DNA from: Ovis canadensis
Lineage: Eukaryota > Chordata > Mammalia > Artiodactyla > Bovidae
Direction: 5' to 3'
DNA: 64,000 bases
Assembly (NCBI RefSeq): GCF_042477335.2
Contig: NC_091250.1
Coordinates: 62,441,384 to 62,505,383, forward strand
The notes beneath the pieces were generated by a model. The model ran no database searches. It was not told the DNA's origin and saw only the letters and a program-made list of their open reading frames with translations. Both the position numbers and the translations under genes were made by a program. This document shows positions 45,500 through 56,171 of the stretch, piece by piece (the first letter of the stretch is position 1; each line of letters opens with the position of its first letter).

Positions 45500-45905
45500 G
45501 GTTGAACTGAGTCCTCCTCCTAGTCCATATGGTGAAGTCCTAACGCCCAGTACCTCAGAATATGATGTTATTTGGAGATAAGTCTTTACAGAGGTCATCA
45601 GGTTAAAGTGAGGTTACTGGATGGGCTCTAATCCAGTATAACTGGTGTCCTTATAAAAGGGGGATATTTGGAGATAGACACGCATGGACAGAAGGCAACA
45701 TGAAGAGACATGCAGAGAAAATGTCCATCCACAAGTCGAGGAGAGAGGACTGGCCAGATCTTTCTCTCACAGTCCTCAAAATGAACCAGGCCTACCGATG
45801 CCTTGGTTTTGGACTTCTAGAACTCTGAGAATTCTTTCCCAGAACTCATATTTCTGTTTTTAAGCCAGTGTGTGGTACTTTGTTATGGTAGCCCAAGTAA
45901 ACAAA
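45500..45905 (+). mobile_element. MLT1-type LTR remnant (ERVL-MaLR)
   Basis: GGTTGAACTGAGTCCTCC, GTGAAGTCCTAACGCCCAG, GATGTTATTTGGAGATAAG, GTTTTTAAGCCAGTGTGTGG and TTGTTATGGTAGCCCAAG. It is a solitary LTR on the opposite strand to the one at 861-1193. Confidence 0.75.
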
Positions 45906-46305
45906 TACAGAAATGTATTTATTTTCTCAATAACAAGCAGATAGACTGATTCCAGGACTGATTAGTTGCAAAGACTTTTTCTTTTATTGTGAAATATACT
46001 CCTTCGCATTTCAAACTTTGGGTGAATGGTACAAGAATATAAACCTCATCTGCTGAATTTTCTTTAATAAGCTCACTTTGGACCATTTGGCCATTAATTT
46101 AATAAAGTCTTTGCAGTTATTTAGTACTTATTTCATACAGCTTCTAAGGGCAGTACAGTCTATAAATGAGTTCCTTGGTGCGATAAGTAATTTTTCTTTT
46201 GATTTGTACCTGTTTAATGCACATACACAAAAAAGACAGGATGGATCTATTTTGGTCAAGTGTGTGTGGATAATCTCACGGTTTTATAGTCAACCTATGT
46301 GCTGA
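45906..46305. other. Unassigned sequence
   Basis: No gene or named repeat was recognised. Confidence 0.45.
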
Positions 46306-46379
46306 TGACCACTAAAGGTAAATCTCTGAACTCCAGGCCTGTATATCCAACTGCTCTTTGGTGTTTCTACTGAGATACC

Positions 46380-46663
46380 TAGAGAAGGCAATGGCAACCC
46401 ACTCCAGTACTCTTGCCTGGAGAAGCCCATGGACGGAGGAGCCTGGTAGGCTGCAGTCCACGGGGTTGCTAGGAGTCAGACATGACTGAACGAATTCACT
46501 TTCATTTTTCACTTTCATGCATTGGAGGAGGAAATGGCAACCCACTCCAGTGTTCTTGCCTGGAGAATCCCAGGGACGGGGGAGCCTGATGGGCTGCCGT
46601 CTCTGGGGTCGCACAGAGTCGGACACGACTGAAGCGACTTAGCAGTAGCAGTAGCAGCAGTAG
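46380..46663 (+). mobile_element. Bov-A2 SINE (full dimer)
   Basis: Both units with the TTTTCACTTTCATGCATTGG spacer. It ends in a variable AGCAGTAGCAG run. Confidence 0.95.
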
Positions 46664-47185
46664 CATCTCAAATTGAACCGATCCAAAACTGAGCTCCTTA
46701 TCTTTTCCAACGCACACCACCTGATCTTCAAATAGTCTTCACCATCTTGGTTGATGACAACTCTACTCTTCTCATCGCTTAAGGTAGAAATGTCAGTGTT
46801 ATCTCTGACTTTGTTGTCACACGTTATTTTCAGTTGGTTCAATAATGCCAGCTGATTTTACTTTCAAAATGTACCAAGAATTTCACCATTGTTACCACCA
46901 CGTCTGCCTCTGTTCTGGCCCAAACTACCATCGCCTCTTGTCTGGGTTGTTGGAGGAGACTCCAAACTATTGTTCCTGCTCTTGCCACGAAGCAACTGGC
47001 GTGATCCTATAAAAATGTATGTTGGATCTCATCATGCTATTCAAAACCTTCCACTCATTTCTGAACTCATTCACAGGGAAAAGCTGAAATGCTCACTATG
47101 ACCTGAGAGACCCTGCATTTTCTGGCTCCTATTTCTTCTCTTACATCTTCTGCTGTTCTCTCCCTATGTCTACTCCACCACACTT

Positions 47186-47408
47186 GTGTGTGCATGCGTG
47201 CATGCTCAGTCATGTGCAATTCTTTGCAATTCTATGGACTGTAGCCTGCCAGACTCATCTGTCCATGGGATTTCCCAGGCAAGAATACTGGAGTGGGTTG
47301 CCACACTCTTCTCCTGAGGATCTTCCCAATACAGGGATTGCATTTGTGTCTCCTGTGTCTCCTGCATTAGCAGGTGGATCCTTTGCCACTGAGCCACCTG
47401 GGAAGCCC
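47186..47408 (-). mobile_element. Bov-tA SINE with imperfect 14-bp TSD
   Basis: TGTGCATGCGTGCATGCTC to GAGCCACCTGGGAAGCCC. The target ACTCCACCACACTT (47172-47185) is repeated as ACTCTACCACAGTT (47409-47422). Confidence 0.9.
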
Positions 47409-47720
47409 ACTCTACCACAGTTATGTCCTCGTTATTCCTGGAACAAGCCACATGTATTGTTTTCCCTCAAACTTTCCTGCTTCAGGATCCTCTCTCCCCA
47501 GATATCTGTGTGATTATTTCACCTTGTTTGAGACTTCACTCAAAAATCTTTCACTGCCCCCCTCCCATCTTTATTACTTATTAGCATTTGACACTGGACA
47601 TGTACTTATTTATCTCACATATTGTCAGCCTCCCCAGCTACAACATAATTCCCATGAGGTGTGTTTTTCTTTTCTTATTATATTTCAAGGACTCAATAAA
47701 TTTTGGACAAACAGCACTAA

Positions 47721-48582
47721 TTTGTCCTGTTTAGAGAGAGAACACTGAACTCTCATCGTCTTCCTTCAGGATTTGCAATAATGCTATGAGAACATGTTCC
47801 TTCATAATCTGAACCTCCACGTCTCATGCTCTTTTCATTCTTTTCCATGTCAGGCAGCTTGTTCCCAAACTCTGCTTTTATCATTCCACTCACCTGATTG
47901 CAAACACATTCTGGAACACCTTTGTGTAAACATTAAAACATTCAGACAAATGCCTAATTTTCCAGTTCCTGGCAGTTGTATTATGTAAAGTATGAGATCA
48001 GGCATAAACTCACTTGATATTAATTTTTGGGGGGAAGAACTTTAAAAACAAATTGTTTTCTTTTTTAGCCACAGCAGATATTGTAGACCCAGCATTTAAT
48101 GATGGCAGATATTATTAAACAGTTAACAAAGCATGAATAAATGAAAGAAATATCTATTTTTTATTGTTGCTATGTGACTGTGAGCTCCTACAGTCCTGGA
48201 CCTAAGGATTATTTTATTTATCTTTGATTCTAGCACCTAATTTATCATCTAACCCCTAAAATAAATTCAGTGTTTGATGCATGAATCATGAAGGGCTTCT
48301 GTTAGTCCATATTGCCTTTTAAGCCTTGGTCCACCTATATCTCTGCCATTACTATTATCCAGGTTATGTGCCTCCTTGAGTTTGCTTGGCTAAAGTCTTC
48401 TGTTTGATGCTATGCTTACCATCCAGTAACATGACACCACTATACAGCACTCTTCTAGGTTGCAAAAGGGATGTTTCAGTCTTCCTTAGAAGGAGGCTTG
48501 TTGAAATCTGTGGCTGCCTTGGTAATAGTGGCCAAGATAATCTGACGCTCTGCTTGCTCAGGTTCCTCGTGTTGCTTTTGGA
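47721..48582. other. Unassigned sequence
   Basis: No gene or named repeat was recognised. Confidence 0.45.
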
Positions 48583-48592
48583 CATGACTTAG

Positions 48593-49888
48593 TTCAGTTC
48601 AGTTCGGTCGCTCAGTCGTGTCCGACTCTTTGCGACCCCATGAATCACAGCACGCCAGGCCTCCCTGTCCATCACCAACTCCTGGAGTTCACTCAGACTC
48701 ACGTCCGTCGAGTCAGTGATGCCATCCAGCCATCTCATCCTCTGTCGTCCCCTTCTCCTCCTGCCCCCAATCCCTCCCAGCATCAGAGTCTTTTCCAATG
48801 AGTCAACTCTTCACATGAGGTGGCCAAAGTACTGGAGTTTCAGCTTTAGCATCATTCCTTCCAAAGAAATCCCAGGGCTGATCTCCTTCAGAATGGACTG
48901 GCTGGATCTCCTTGCAGTCCAAGGGACTCTCGAGAGTCTTCTCCAACACCACAGTTCAAAAGCATCAATTCTTCGGTGCTCAGCCTTCTTCACAGTCCAA
49001 CTCTCACATCCATACATGACCATTGGAAAAACCATAGCCTTGACTAGATGGACCTTTGCTGGCAAAGTAATGTCTCTGCTTTTGAATATGCTATCTAGGT
49101 TGGTCATAACTTTCCTTCCAAGGAGTAAGCGTCTTTTAATTTCATGGCTGCAGTCACCATCTGCAGTGATTTTGGAGCCCCAAAACATAAAGTCTGACAC
49201 TGTTTCCACTGTTTCCCCATCTATTTCCCATGAAGTGATGGGACCGGATGCCATGATCTTCGTTTTCTGAATGTTGAGCTTTAAGCCAACTTTTTTGCTC
49301 TCCTCTTTCACGTTCATCAGGAGGCTTTTTAGCTCCTCTTCACTTTCTGCCATAAGGGTGGTGTCACCTGCATATCTGAGGTGATTGATATTTCTCCCAG
49401 CAATCTTGATTCCAGCTTGTGTTTCTTCCAGTCCAGTGTTTCTCATGATGTACTCTGCATAGAATTTAAATAAGCAGGGTGACAATATACAGCCTTGAAG
49501 TATTCCTTTTCCTACTTGGAACCAGTCTGTTGTTCCATGTCCAGTTCTAACTGTTGCTTCCTGACCTGCATACAGATTTCTCAAGAGGCAGGTCAGGTGG
49601 TCTGGTATTCCCATCTCTTTCAGAATTTTCCACAGTTGATTGTGATCCACACACTCAAAGGCTTTGGCACCGTCAATAAAGCAGAAATAGATGTTTTTCT
49701 GGAACTCTCTTGCTTTTTCCATGATCCAGTGGATGTTGGCAATTTGATCTCTGGTTCCTCTGCCTTTTCTAAAACCAGCTTGGACATCTGGAAGTTCACG
49801 GTTCATGTGTTGCTGAAGCCTGGCTTGGAGAATTTTGAGCATTACTTTACTAGCATGTGAGATGAGTGCAATTGTGCAGTAGTTTGAG
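48593..49888 (-). mobile_element. BovB LINE, 5'-truncated, with 10-bp TSD
   Basis: Terminus TTCAGTTCAGTTCGGTCGC; the other end is GCAGTAGTTTGAG. The duplication CATGACTTAG is at 48583-48592 and 49889-49898. The 1296-bp insertion is the best preserved BovB in the window. Confidence 0.95.
48811..49842 (-). pseudogene. BovB reverse-transcriptase ORF, long open frame
   Basis: This 343-codon frame is open through the RT domain and its C-terminal extension. In order: QAGFRKGRGTRDQIANI, FIDGAKAFECVDH (motif A, first Asp kept), LQGCILSPCLFKFY (motif B region), YAGDT (motif C, where the family has YADDT, so one catalytic Asp is Gly), then ADGDCSHEIKRRLLLGR, MYGCESW and [13 protein letters not shown]. 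The endonuclease and the RT fingers before about 49842 are missing because of the 5' truncation. The frame ends by running into the 3' region. Without the second Asp and the N-terminus it should be inactive. It is retrotransposon sequence, not a host gene. Confidence 0.92.
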
Positions 49889-49898
49889 CATGACTTAG

Positions 49899-50600
49899 TG
49901 ATGACTTAATACCTTGAAAACCCAGCCTTTCTTCCTGGAACTTCTCTGTTGCTACAGTGGTGGTAGGCACTGCTGGAAGCTGCAGGCTGTGGGTGGACAG
50001 CTGGGGAGTGCTATTGGCTTTCATTCACTTGCCGGCTCAGCTCATGCATGGATAACGCCACTGCTGTTCAGAGTCTCATTTCCCTAGAGCTGCCTGGGGA
50101 GGCAGGAGGCATGATTCAGAAATACGGGGTAGTCCACAGCTCCTGCAGTAACCTATGCCCAAACGGAGCTCCATTTTTCTCTCTTCCTCTGTTCCAAAAC
50201 ATTGTGGTCTCCCAGGTCTGCCATGGAGAAATCACATGAGACTGAGCAGCCAGACCTCTTTGTGGCCATCTCAGTTCATCACCTTGGTTATCTTTCTTTT
50301 TTTTTTTTCTTTAACCTCCTTGCCTGCCTCATTTCCCCTTTCCCCTCACTCCTGCTTTCCTGGAGTTGCACTCCCTAAGGTATTGTTATACAAGCCCTTA
50401 CCTCAGGTTCTGTTTTCTAGACAACCAGGATTCAAATATCACCATTGAACATCTCCTCAGGCGTAGGCCTTGTAAAGATTTCTACGTGTTTACTTTTGTG
50501 GTATGTACTCTCATATACGTTTTTTCTGTTCTTTCTTTCCATGTTCCTCTTTTGCACAAATCAAATGAAAACAAGCTCTTATCCTTAATACCCTTAAGGG
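49899..50600. other. Unassigned sequence
   Basis: T- and C-rich in part (50290-50350). ORFs of 60 to 97 codons have no domain. Confidence 0.4.
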
Positions 50601-50604
50601 CTTA

Positions 50605-50890
50605 GATCACTGACTGGTAGTGGTCCGTGGCCTGTTAGGAACCAGGCTGCACAACAGGAGGTAAGCAGCAGCAAGTGAGCAAGCTTCATCTGTGTTTACA
50701 TTACTCTTATTCCTGCCCGAACTCCTCCTCCTTTTAGATCAACAGTGGCATTGGATTCTTAGAGGAGCACAATAAATGTAATGTGCTTGAGTCATCCCCA
50801 ACCATCCTCCCACCCTGGTTTGAGGAAAAACTGTCTTCCTCAAAACAGGTCCCTGGTGCCAAAAAAGTTGGGGACCACTGGCCTAGATAA
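50605..50890 (-). mobile_element. hAT-type DNA transposon remnant
   Basis: GGTCCGTGGCCTGTTAGG at the left and GTTGGGGACCACTGGCC at the right, with GCTGCACAACAGGAGGTAAG and CAATAAATGTAATGTGC between. This is a familiar non-autonomous mammalian DNA element; I do not give a family name. Confidence 0.6.
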
Positions 50891-50899
50891 TAACAGCTA

Positions 50900-51080
50900 A
50901 TTATGCACCAGGCACCTTTACAACCATTTTTATCTCTCAACAGCTCTGTCTAGGTACTAGCATTATGACCTTTTTTTTTTTTTACAAAAGAGGAATCTGA
51001 GATTAAGGTGTTTAGTGACTTGGTCAAAGGCACACAGTTAGTAAATGGCTATGTGAACTCCAGAATTCATATTGTTAAAG
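50900..51080 (-). repeat. MIR SINE
   Basis: CACCAGGCACCTTTACAACC, then GACTTGGTCAAAGGCACAC and AGTTAGTAAATGGC, read in reverse. A 12-T run interrupts it. Confidence 0.7.
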
Positions 51081-51332
51081 ACATCATAGCTCAAAGAAGC
51101 CTCCAGTAAGGACCTGGCTTTCCCGGAACCAAGATACAGGAGCTTCTCTCTTTACAAAGAGTTTAGATTCCAAATGGCTATACTTACGGCCATGGCTTTA
51201 ATTCATTCAAACTTAATATGAAGGGGTTTACATTTCCAGTCTCCAGATGAATTTTCCACAAAAGGAAAGGGAGATGGGCAACCCTTTTAAAAGATGTCTA
51301 CTTTTCTCATCTTTGCTCATATATGTCCTATG
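51081..51332. other. Unassigned sequence
   Basis: No gene or named repeat was recognised. Confidence 0.45.
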
Positions 51333-51463
51333 GCATCTCTTTCTTTTTTTCTGGCCACTCCATGTGGCAAGCAGGATCTTAGTTCCCCAACCAGGGATTG
51401 AACCCATGACCCCTGCAGCAAGAGCAAGGAGTCAACCGCTGGACCACCAGGGAAATACAATAG
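51333..51463 (-). mobile_element. CHR-type SINE, short form
   Basis: TTCTGGCCACTCCATGTGGC, AACCAGGGATTGAACCC and CGCTGGACCACCAGGG in reverse. Confidence 0.8.
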
Positions 51464-52130
51464 TGTCTCTTGCTAAAGGAGACATGTTTTGTATACTTTG
51501 AAATTGAGGGTAAGTAATTCCCTCCTAGATAATCTCTTCAAGTGTGAAGAGGAACTGTTTAGCAGCTTTGTGCCCACAGATACTTCGAACATTTGATTAG
51601 TGCTTTGAGCCTATGGAACCACATTTTGCCCCAAAACACAAATTTTACCATCTTAAACTTTAGTTCCGGAAACAATACTTGGTCTTAACTAACTTCAGGT
51701 TAGGTTACTAAGCACCTGACTTAGAAGGTTATCTCTTGGATTATACTCCAAGGTTTTTCCATTCCATCAATCACTTTCCCAGTCTCCTGCTGTCAAGAGC
51801 ATAGGCATATCATGTTTTACCTGTTGCATGATTTGCTTGTCACCTTCAGAATTGTCAGTACTATCCAAGGAGTCATCTGTGTGCAAATGAAGCAATTCTC
51901 ATTCTCATCGGTTTCAATTGTGAATATCTCTTTTATCTCCATCACAACTCTATCCCTCTTTTTTACAGGACCTATCAGCACTCCTACTGCTTTTCTATCT
52001 ATCAGATACTATGCGGTCATTATTATTCATGTAGCACCTCAAATTAAGCAGCAACAGAGCAAACATCTTTGACTCCAGAGCCCGCTGACTCCCAGGACTT
52101 TGGTGGGGAAAGATGATTTGCTTTTGTTCT
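51464..52130. other. Unassigned sequence
   Basis: No gene or named repeat was recognised. An 86-codon ORF (51812-52072) has no domain. Confidence 0.45.
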
Positions 52131-52290
52131 GATTCAGTTCAGGTCAGTCGCTCAGTCCTGTCCAACTCTTTGCGACGCCATGTACTGCAGCACGCCAGCC
52201 CTCCCTGTCCATCACCAACTCCCAGAGTTTACTCTTAAACTCATGTCAGTGATGCCATTCAACCATCTCATCCTCTGTCGTCCCTTTGCT
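52131..52290 (-). mobile_element. BovB 3'-end fragment
   Basis: GATTCAGTTCAGGTCAGTCGC to CATCCTCTGTCGTCCC. Internally shortened by loss of the usual CATTGAG block. Confidence 0.85.
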
Positions 52291-52875
52291 CTGATGGGTG
52301 GCTTTAAAAAATGTTAATAAATTAACAGTTCTTAGTTTTTGATTTTTCTACTCTGGATGCTTGACATCTTTTAGGAGGCTTCCTTCTTCCATTCAAGGAG
52401 AAAGATGTAATAAAGTTTACCACCTTCATTGAACTCCATGCCTTATTGGCTTATTGACTTTAGAAAGAAAGGATCTTGCTAACTAGTTACCTCCCTTTTT
52501 TATAGTGATTTAATTTATTGATCAATTTGAAGCCCATGTTTATATGCGGAGGCTTCACTGGTCAGATCCTGGGGCCATCACATAAGCAGTATCACTTTGG
52601 ACATGTTTCCAAAGTTCTCAGGATATCGATTCCCTTGTAAGCTAGTGTGGGGAGTCGGTGGGAAAACATAAAAAGAGTTGTTATGCGAAAGGGTTTCCAC
52701 CAACGGAAACTCTGAATTTCTCTGAGGGTCTTAAACAGGATGAACAAATGAAGCAAGCTCTCGGATGATGTTCAGTCAGTCCCCGATATTCCAGGGACAG
52801 GGAATCGAAGCTGAGAAATCCAGATCACAGGCGGACGGGATAAATTCCGTGCGTGGAATGAGTCTACAAGACTAG
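52291..52875. other. Unassigned sequence upstream of a CpG island
   Basis: No gene or named repeat was recognised. GC content rises from about 52.75 kb. Confidence 0.45.
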
Positions 52876-52889
52876 GGGGTGAACCACAG

Positions 52890-53340
52890 GCTGGAGCGCC
52901 CCACTTCTCCACCTCCATCCCTGTTCTCGCTCCACGCCCACCCACAGCTCGCCAGCATCAGAACGTCATCGCCCGGCGGCCGGGGGCCGGGTCGCGCAGC
53001 CCACGGCGTGGGAGCCGGAAGCCGAGCGATCAGGCTCGCGGCGTCCCGGAACCGCGGGAGCCTGAGAGCTCGAGCACCTGGGGAAAACCGGCAGGAGACA
53101 GCGGGCATGCGCGAGGCTGCTGGGCCGCGCAGGCGCGCTGGCGGCCTCGCGCGGGAGACTAGATCTGGTTCTCCGGGTTGGAGTGGTTGGGGCGTTGTGG
53201 GTTGTCCTGGCTGCGGGGGAAAAGAGGGGAGAAAAAGGAGATGCGGTTGGAGCCGGACTCTTGAGACGGGCGGATTTGCTTCTGTGATGGGGAAGGGCCG
53301 AGTGGACGGATCCTAGTGTGCGTCTGTGCTGGACGCGCAC
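52890..53340. promoter_or_regulatory. Upstream CpG island, possible promoter
   Basis: Dense CpG (for example CGTCATCGCCCGGCGGCC at 52964) stands out from AT-rich flanks. An ETS-like CCGGAAG is at 53015-53021 and an NRF1-like GCATGCGC core at 53104-53111, a pairing common in TATA-less promoters. The 140- to 145-codon ORFs on both strands are GC-driven and show no domain. It lies about 3.1 kb upstream of the STIM2 start codon and is separated from the STIM2 island by AT-rich DNA. It may start a non-coding or antisense transcript or an alternative STIM2 5' exon. No strong splice donor was seen by eye. Confidence 0.55.
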
Positions 53341-53685
53341 TACAAGAGTTAGGGATTTGTCGGAAGATGAAATCAAACTATTCTGCAAAGGTGCGATGCG
53401 ATTTTCCTAAGCCAGGAACACGCCCAGATTCACGCCCAGATCCTGAGGATAGTGCTCCTTCGGGATGATTCTGTATCTGTGTGCCGGCACAGCGCAAAAG
53501 CTGACGTGTTATTTCAGTCCGTCACCAACGACTGCGGGGCGGGCTTTATTACATTACTCCCCAGTTTCCCTTCTGGAAACCTAGGACAGATAAAGTTGTC
53601 TATAGGTCGCACAGCTGAAGTCATGGAATTGCTCTTTCCACCAGGGTTGTCTCCAAAGCTCACCTGTCGCCTATTAGACGGTTGG
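53341..53685. other. Unassigned sequence
   Basis: Transition from the CpG island to ordinary sequence. An 80-codon ORF at 53452-53694 has no domain. Confidence 0.4.
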
Positions 53686-53695
53686 AAGTCATGAA

Positions 53696-53779
53696 GTGAA
53701 GTGAAGTCGCTCAGTCGTGTCTTTGCGACCCCATGGATTGTAGCCTACCAGGCTCCTCCGTCCATGGGATTTTCCAGGC
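53696..53779 (-). mobile_element. Truncated Bov SINE, 84 bp, with 10-bp TSD
   Basis: GTGAAGTCGCTCAGTCGTG to GGGATTTTCCAGGC: only the 3' third of the SINE. The exact duplication AAGTCATGAA is at 53686-53695 and 53780-53789, so the short form is how it inserted rather than later decay. Confidence 0.9.
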
Positions 53780-53789
53780 AAGTCATGAA

Positions 53790-54456
53790 TAGGTGATAAT
53801 TAGACAAGAAAGACATTTTGTAAATAAGTGGTAAATCGTGAGGTTTGGACGTTAAAAGGTATAAATCAGGCTGTAGGAATAGTTAGGTGTCAGGGTAAAG
53901 GGGTCACAGTGGATTTTGAATAGAATTTGGCTGGAAGTAAGGAAAAGGAAAGCATAAACTTGGAGTTGGAACCGGAAACCTGAGAAGAAAAGGAAACAAT
54001 TGCCTCAACTGAAACCTTGTGTTTACATTTAGCTTGTAAATTATAGCATCTGTAATTCTAGAGATTCTTCCAAAGCAGTGGACTATCTCTTTTCTGTACC
54101 TAGATTTATGCTAGATACATAGTGATAACTATTCCTCTGTTCAGCCAGAGGATGCATTCCGGCCACCCACTTAACAGTCGGAAACTTTGGTACCCATCAC
54201 AAAAATAATAGGAGATGGAGGGTTTCTTGCTGAACTCTGACCTGCCTCAGAGAGGTCTCTTTAACGCTTGCAGGTTTTCTAGCTCCATAACTTTTGTGGC
54301 TCCAGTAAGAGGAATAAATAATCATAACTCCCAAACCAGTACCATCTCAGTGCCAACATCTATTTTTAAAGACAGGAAAAAGCCCATATCATCTTTGTTT
54401 AAAGAAGCTTGGACCCAGTGATTTGTTAATTTGTTCGTGGTTTCATACTGCTGTTA
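53790..54456. other. Unassigned sequence
   Basis: No gene or named repeat was recognised. Confidence 0.45.
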
Positions 54457-54470
54457 TTGCTGTAACAGCT

Positions 54471-54582
54471 GCTCCTGCTGCTAAGTTGCTTCAGTCGTGT
54501 CCTACTCTGTGCGACCCCATAGACAGCAGCACACCAGGCTTCCCCGTCCCTGGGATTCTCCAGGCAAGAACACTGGAGTGGG
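54471..54582 (-). mobile_element. Truncated Bov-A SINE with 14-bp TSD
   Basis: GCTCCTGCTGCTAAGTTGC to AACACTGGAGTGGG. The exact duplication TTGCTGTAACAGCT is at 54457-54470 and 54583-54596. Confidence 0.92.
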
Positions 54583-54596
54583 TTGCTGTAACAGCT

Positions 54597-55221
54597 TGCT
54601 CTGCCCAATTTAACAACTGATTACTACCTTGTCTTAACCTCTCATTGTTTAATGGGTATAAATTTTATCTCCCAAGCAAGACTGTAGGATTCCCCAGGCA
54701 GGAATACTGACTTTGACTTTCATTCCCACTAAAGAGCACACGCGAGGCACTCAGTTAATAATGAATGAAAGGTTGCCTTCTGAAGAGCAGGAAACAAGCC
54801 TGTTATGTCTTTATATTTTGCTGGCCCTCTAGCAGAACTATCTCCTTTTGGAGGACATTCAGCAAGTATGTGACTTGACTGCTGTGCCTTTCAGCAGAGG
54901 AAATATAATCTCCCTGTTGCCCTATAAAGAATTGGCACCTAAACACCATGTTCCCAAGAAGTCTGTCAAGAAATCATTGTTGATAAATTGATTAGCCTCA
55001 GAGAAATTCTTAATTCCTTTCTGAAGTGTGCATCTGCCCTTCCACAGTGAAATTCATGGTCAGGCTGCCCAAGAAATTCTTTGGGAGACTGTAATTTGAG
55101 TATCTTCTTGATTGAGAAAATAAATAAACCAATAAAAACCCCAACCCAACAACGGAAACCCAATACCAAACAAGACCTTGGTGCTTAAGAACCTCATCTG
55201 CAAATCAAACAACTTCGTGCC
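54597..55221. other. Unassigned sequence
   Basis: No gene or named repeat was recognised. A short CCCCAGGCAGGAATACTG at 54692 looks like a stray SINE scrap. Confidence 0.4.
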
Positions 55222-55345
55222 GCTGGGGCGGGGGAAGGGTCCTGGGGGCGGGGGGAGAGTGGGGCGGGGAGGCGGGGGAGAGAGTTGGGGGAGCTGGGAG
55301 GGAGAAGAGTGGGGGGTCGGCGGGGGAAGAGAGAGAGTGCATGTG
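55222..55345 (+). repeat. G-rich purine tract, quadruplex-prone
   Basis: About 120 bp with many runs of 3 to 6 G on the plus strand (GGGGCGGGGGAAGGG, GGGGGCGGGGGGAGAG, GGGGCGGGGAGGCGGGGG). This is enough for several G-quadruplexes. It lies about 1.1 kb upstream of STIM2 exon 1 and is followed by a GA run and a short GT run. Confidence 0.85.
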
Positions 55346-55539
55346 TGTGTGTGTCTCGTGCTTCATTTGAGGTAGGAGATGCCAAGAAAAATCTGAAATA
55401 CCGTTTTTCTGTTAGCCTATTCAACTGATAGCAAAGACTCCATGGGGTGAGGTGCGGTTAGGAAGGCGATGAGTTCAGGTAACATTTGAGCACAGGAGAG
55501 TCAGAGGCTAAAACAAATCCTTTTCAATATTTACATTCA
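55346..55539. other. Unassigned sequence
   Basis: A short (GT)n is at 55342-55355. Otherwise nothing was recognised. Confidence 0.45.
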
Positions 55540-55735
55540 GTGGCGCTAAATCTGGCCCGTTTCCCCATTTATTAGCTGTGGAAATTGGGAACATTTCTGA
55601 GCCTTAGCGGCCTCTTTTGTAAAATGGGCATGAAAACGATACCACCATTTAAATTTTGTACTTACAATGTGTAAATTTGTAAAGCGCTCAGCATATTCCC
55701 TGGCACACTAGTACTTAGCAAGAGCTTTAAGTAAG
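55540..55735 (+). repeat. MIR SINE
   Basis: ATTTATTAGCTGTGG, CTGAGCCTTAGCGGCCTC, TTGTAAAATGGGCATG and GTAAAGCGCTCAGCATA in MIR order. Confidence 0.75.
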
Positions 55736-56171
55736 TAAAAGGCGATGACCTCGACTTCCACACGGCTAGCCTCCTGTAAACGCTACTGGTACCAAAATAC
55801 TGGAGACGCCGCAGTTTCGGATTATAAGGTTTTCTGACCCATGCAATTATTTGTCTGCCGTCTGCTCGGCTAAAACTCGCTCAAACGATTTGGGATGTTC
55901 GTACTCTCCTCCTCGCCTACTTGGTTCCCGCTCTCAGTCCCCTGCCGTCTCAATCGCGGTGGGGGCGTGAACGGAGGAGGAGGACACGGCGGTCTCCTTC
56001 CCCACCCCCAATCTTCGCGGGTCTGCGAAAGCCTTGGAAACCACTCCGCGGCCCTCTTCCTCCCTGGAACGCCCCGGGGGCGGGACTCGGGGGCCGCGCA
56101 GGCCCAGTGCAGCCGCTCCGCGCCTGCGCAGCGGAGCAGCTGAAGGAGGCGGGGGATTGGTATCCGAGCGA

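Larger units (their letters stand above)
46306..47720 (+). mobile_element. L2 LINE, split by Bov-A2 and Bov-tA
   Basis: GAACTCCAGGCCTGTATATCC, CCAAAACTGAGCTCCTTATC, CTGTTCTGGCCCAAACTACC, TGCTATTCAAAACCTTCCAC, GCTGAAATGCTCACTATGACC and TTATTTATCTCACATATTGTC make the longest L2 in the window, in three pieces. Confidence 0.8.

Noticed and set aside
861..45905. Endogenous retrovirus
   Set aside because: Only solitary MLT1-type LTR remnants were seen. No gag, pol or env reading frames were recognised.
48716..49270. 184-codon plus-strand ORF and similar plus ORFs in minus-strand BovB copies
   Set aside because: They are the antisense frame of BovB, repeated at 10054, 33693, 39783, 41599 and elsewhere with the same peptide. 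A dispersed repeat explains them.
52879..53388. 140- and 145-codon ORFs in the upstream CpG island
   Set aside because: High GC removes stop codons on both strands, and the peptides are Arg/Gly/Ala/Pro-rich without a domain.
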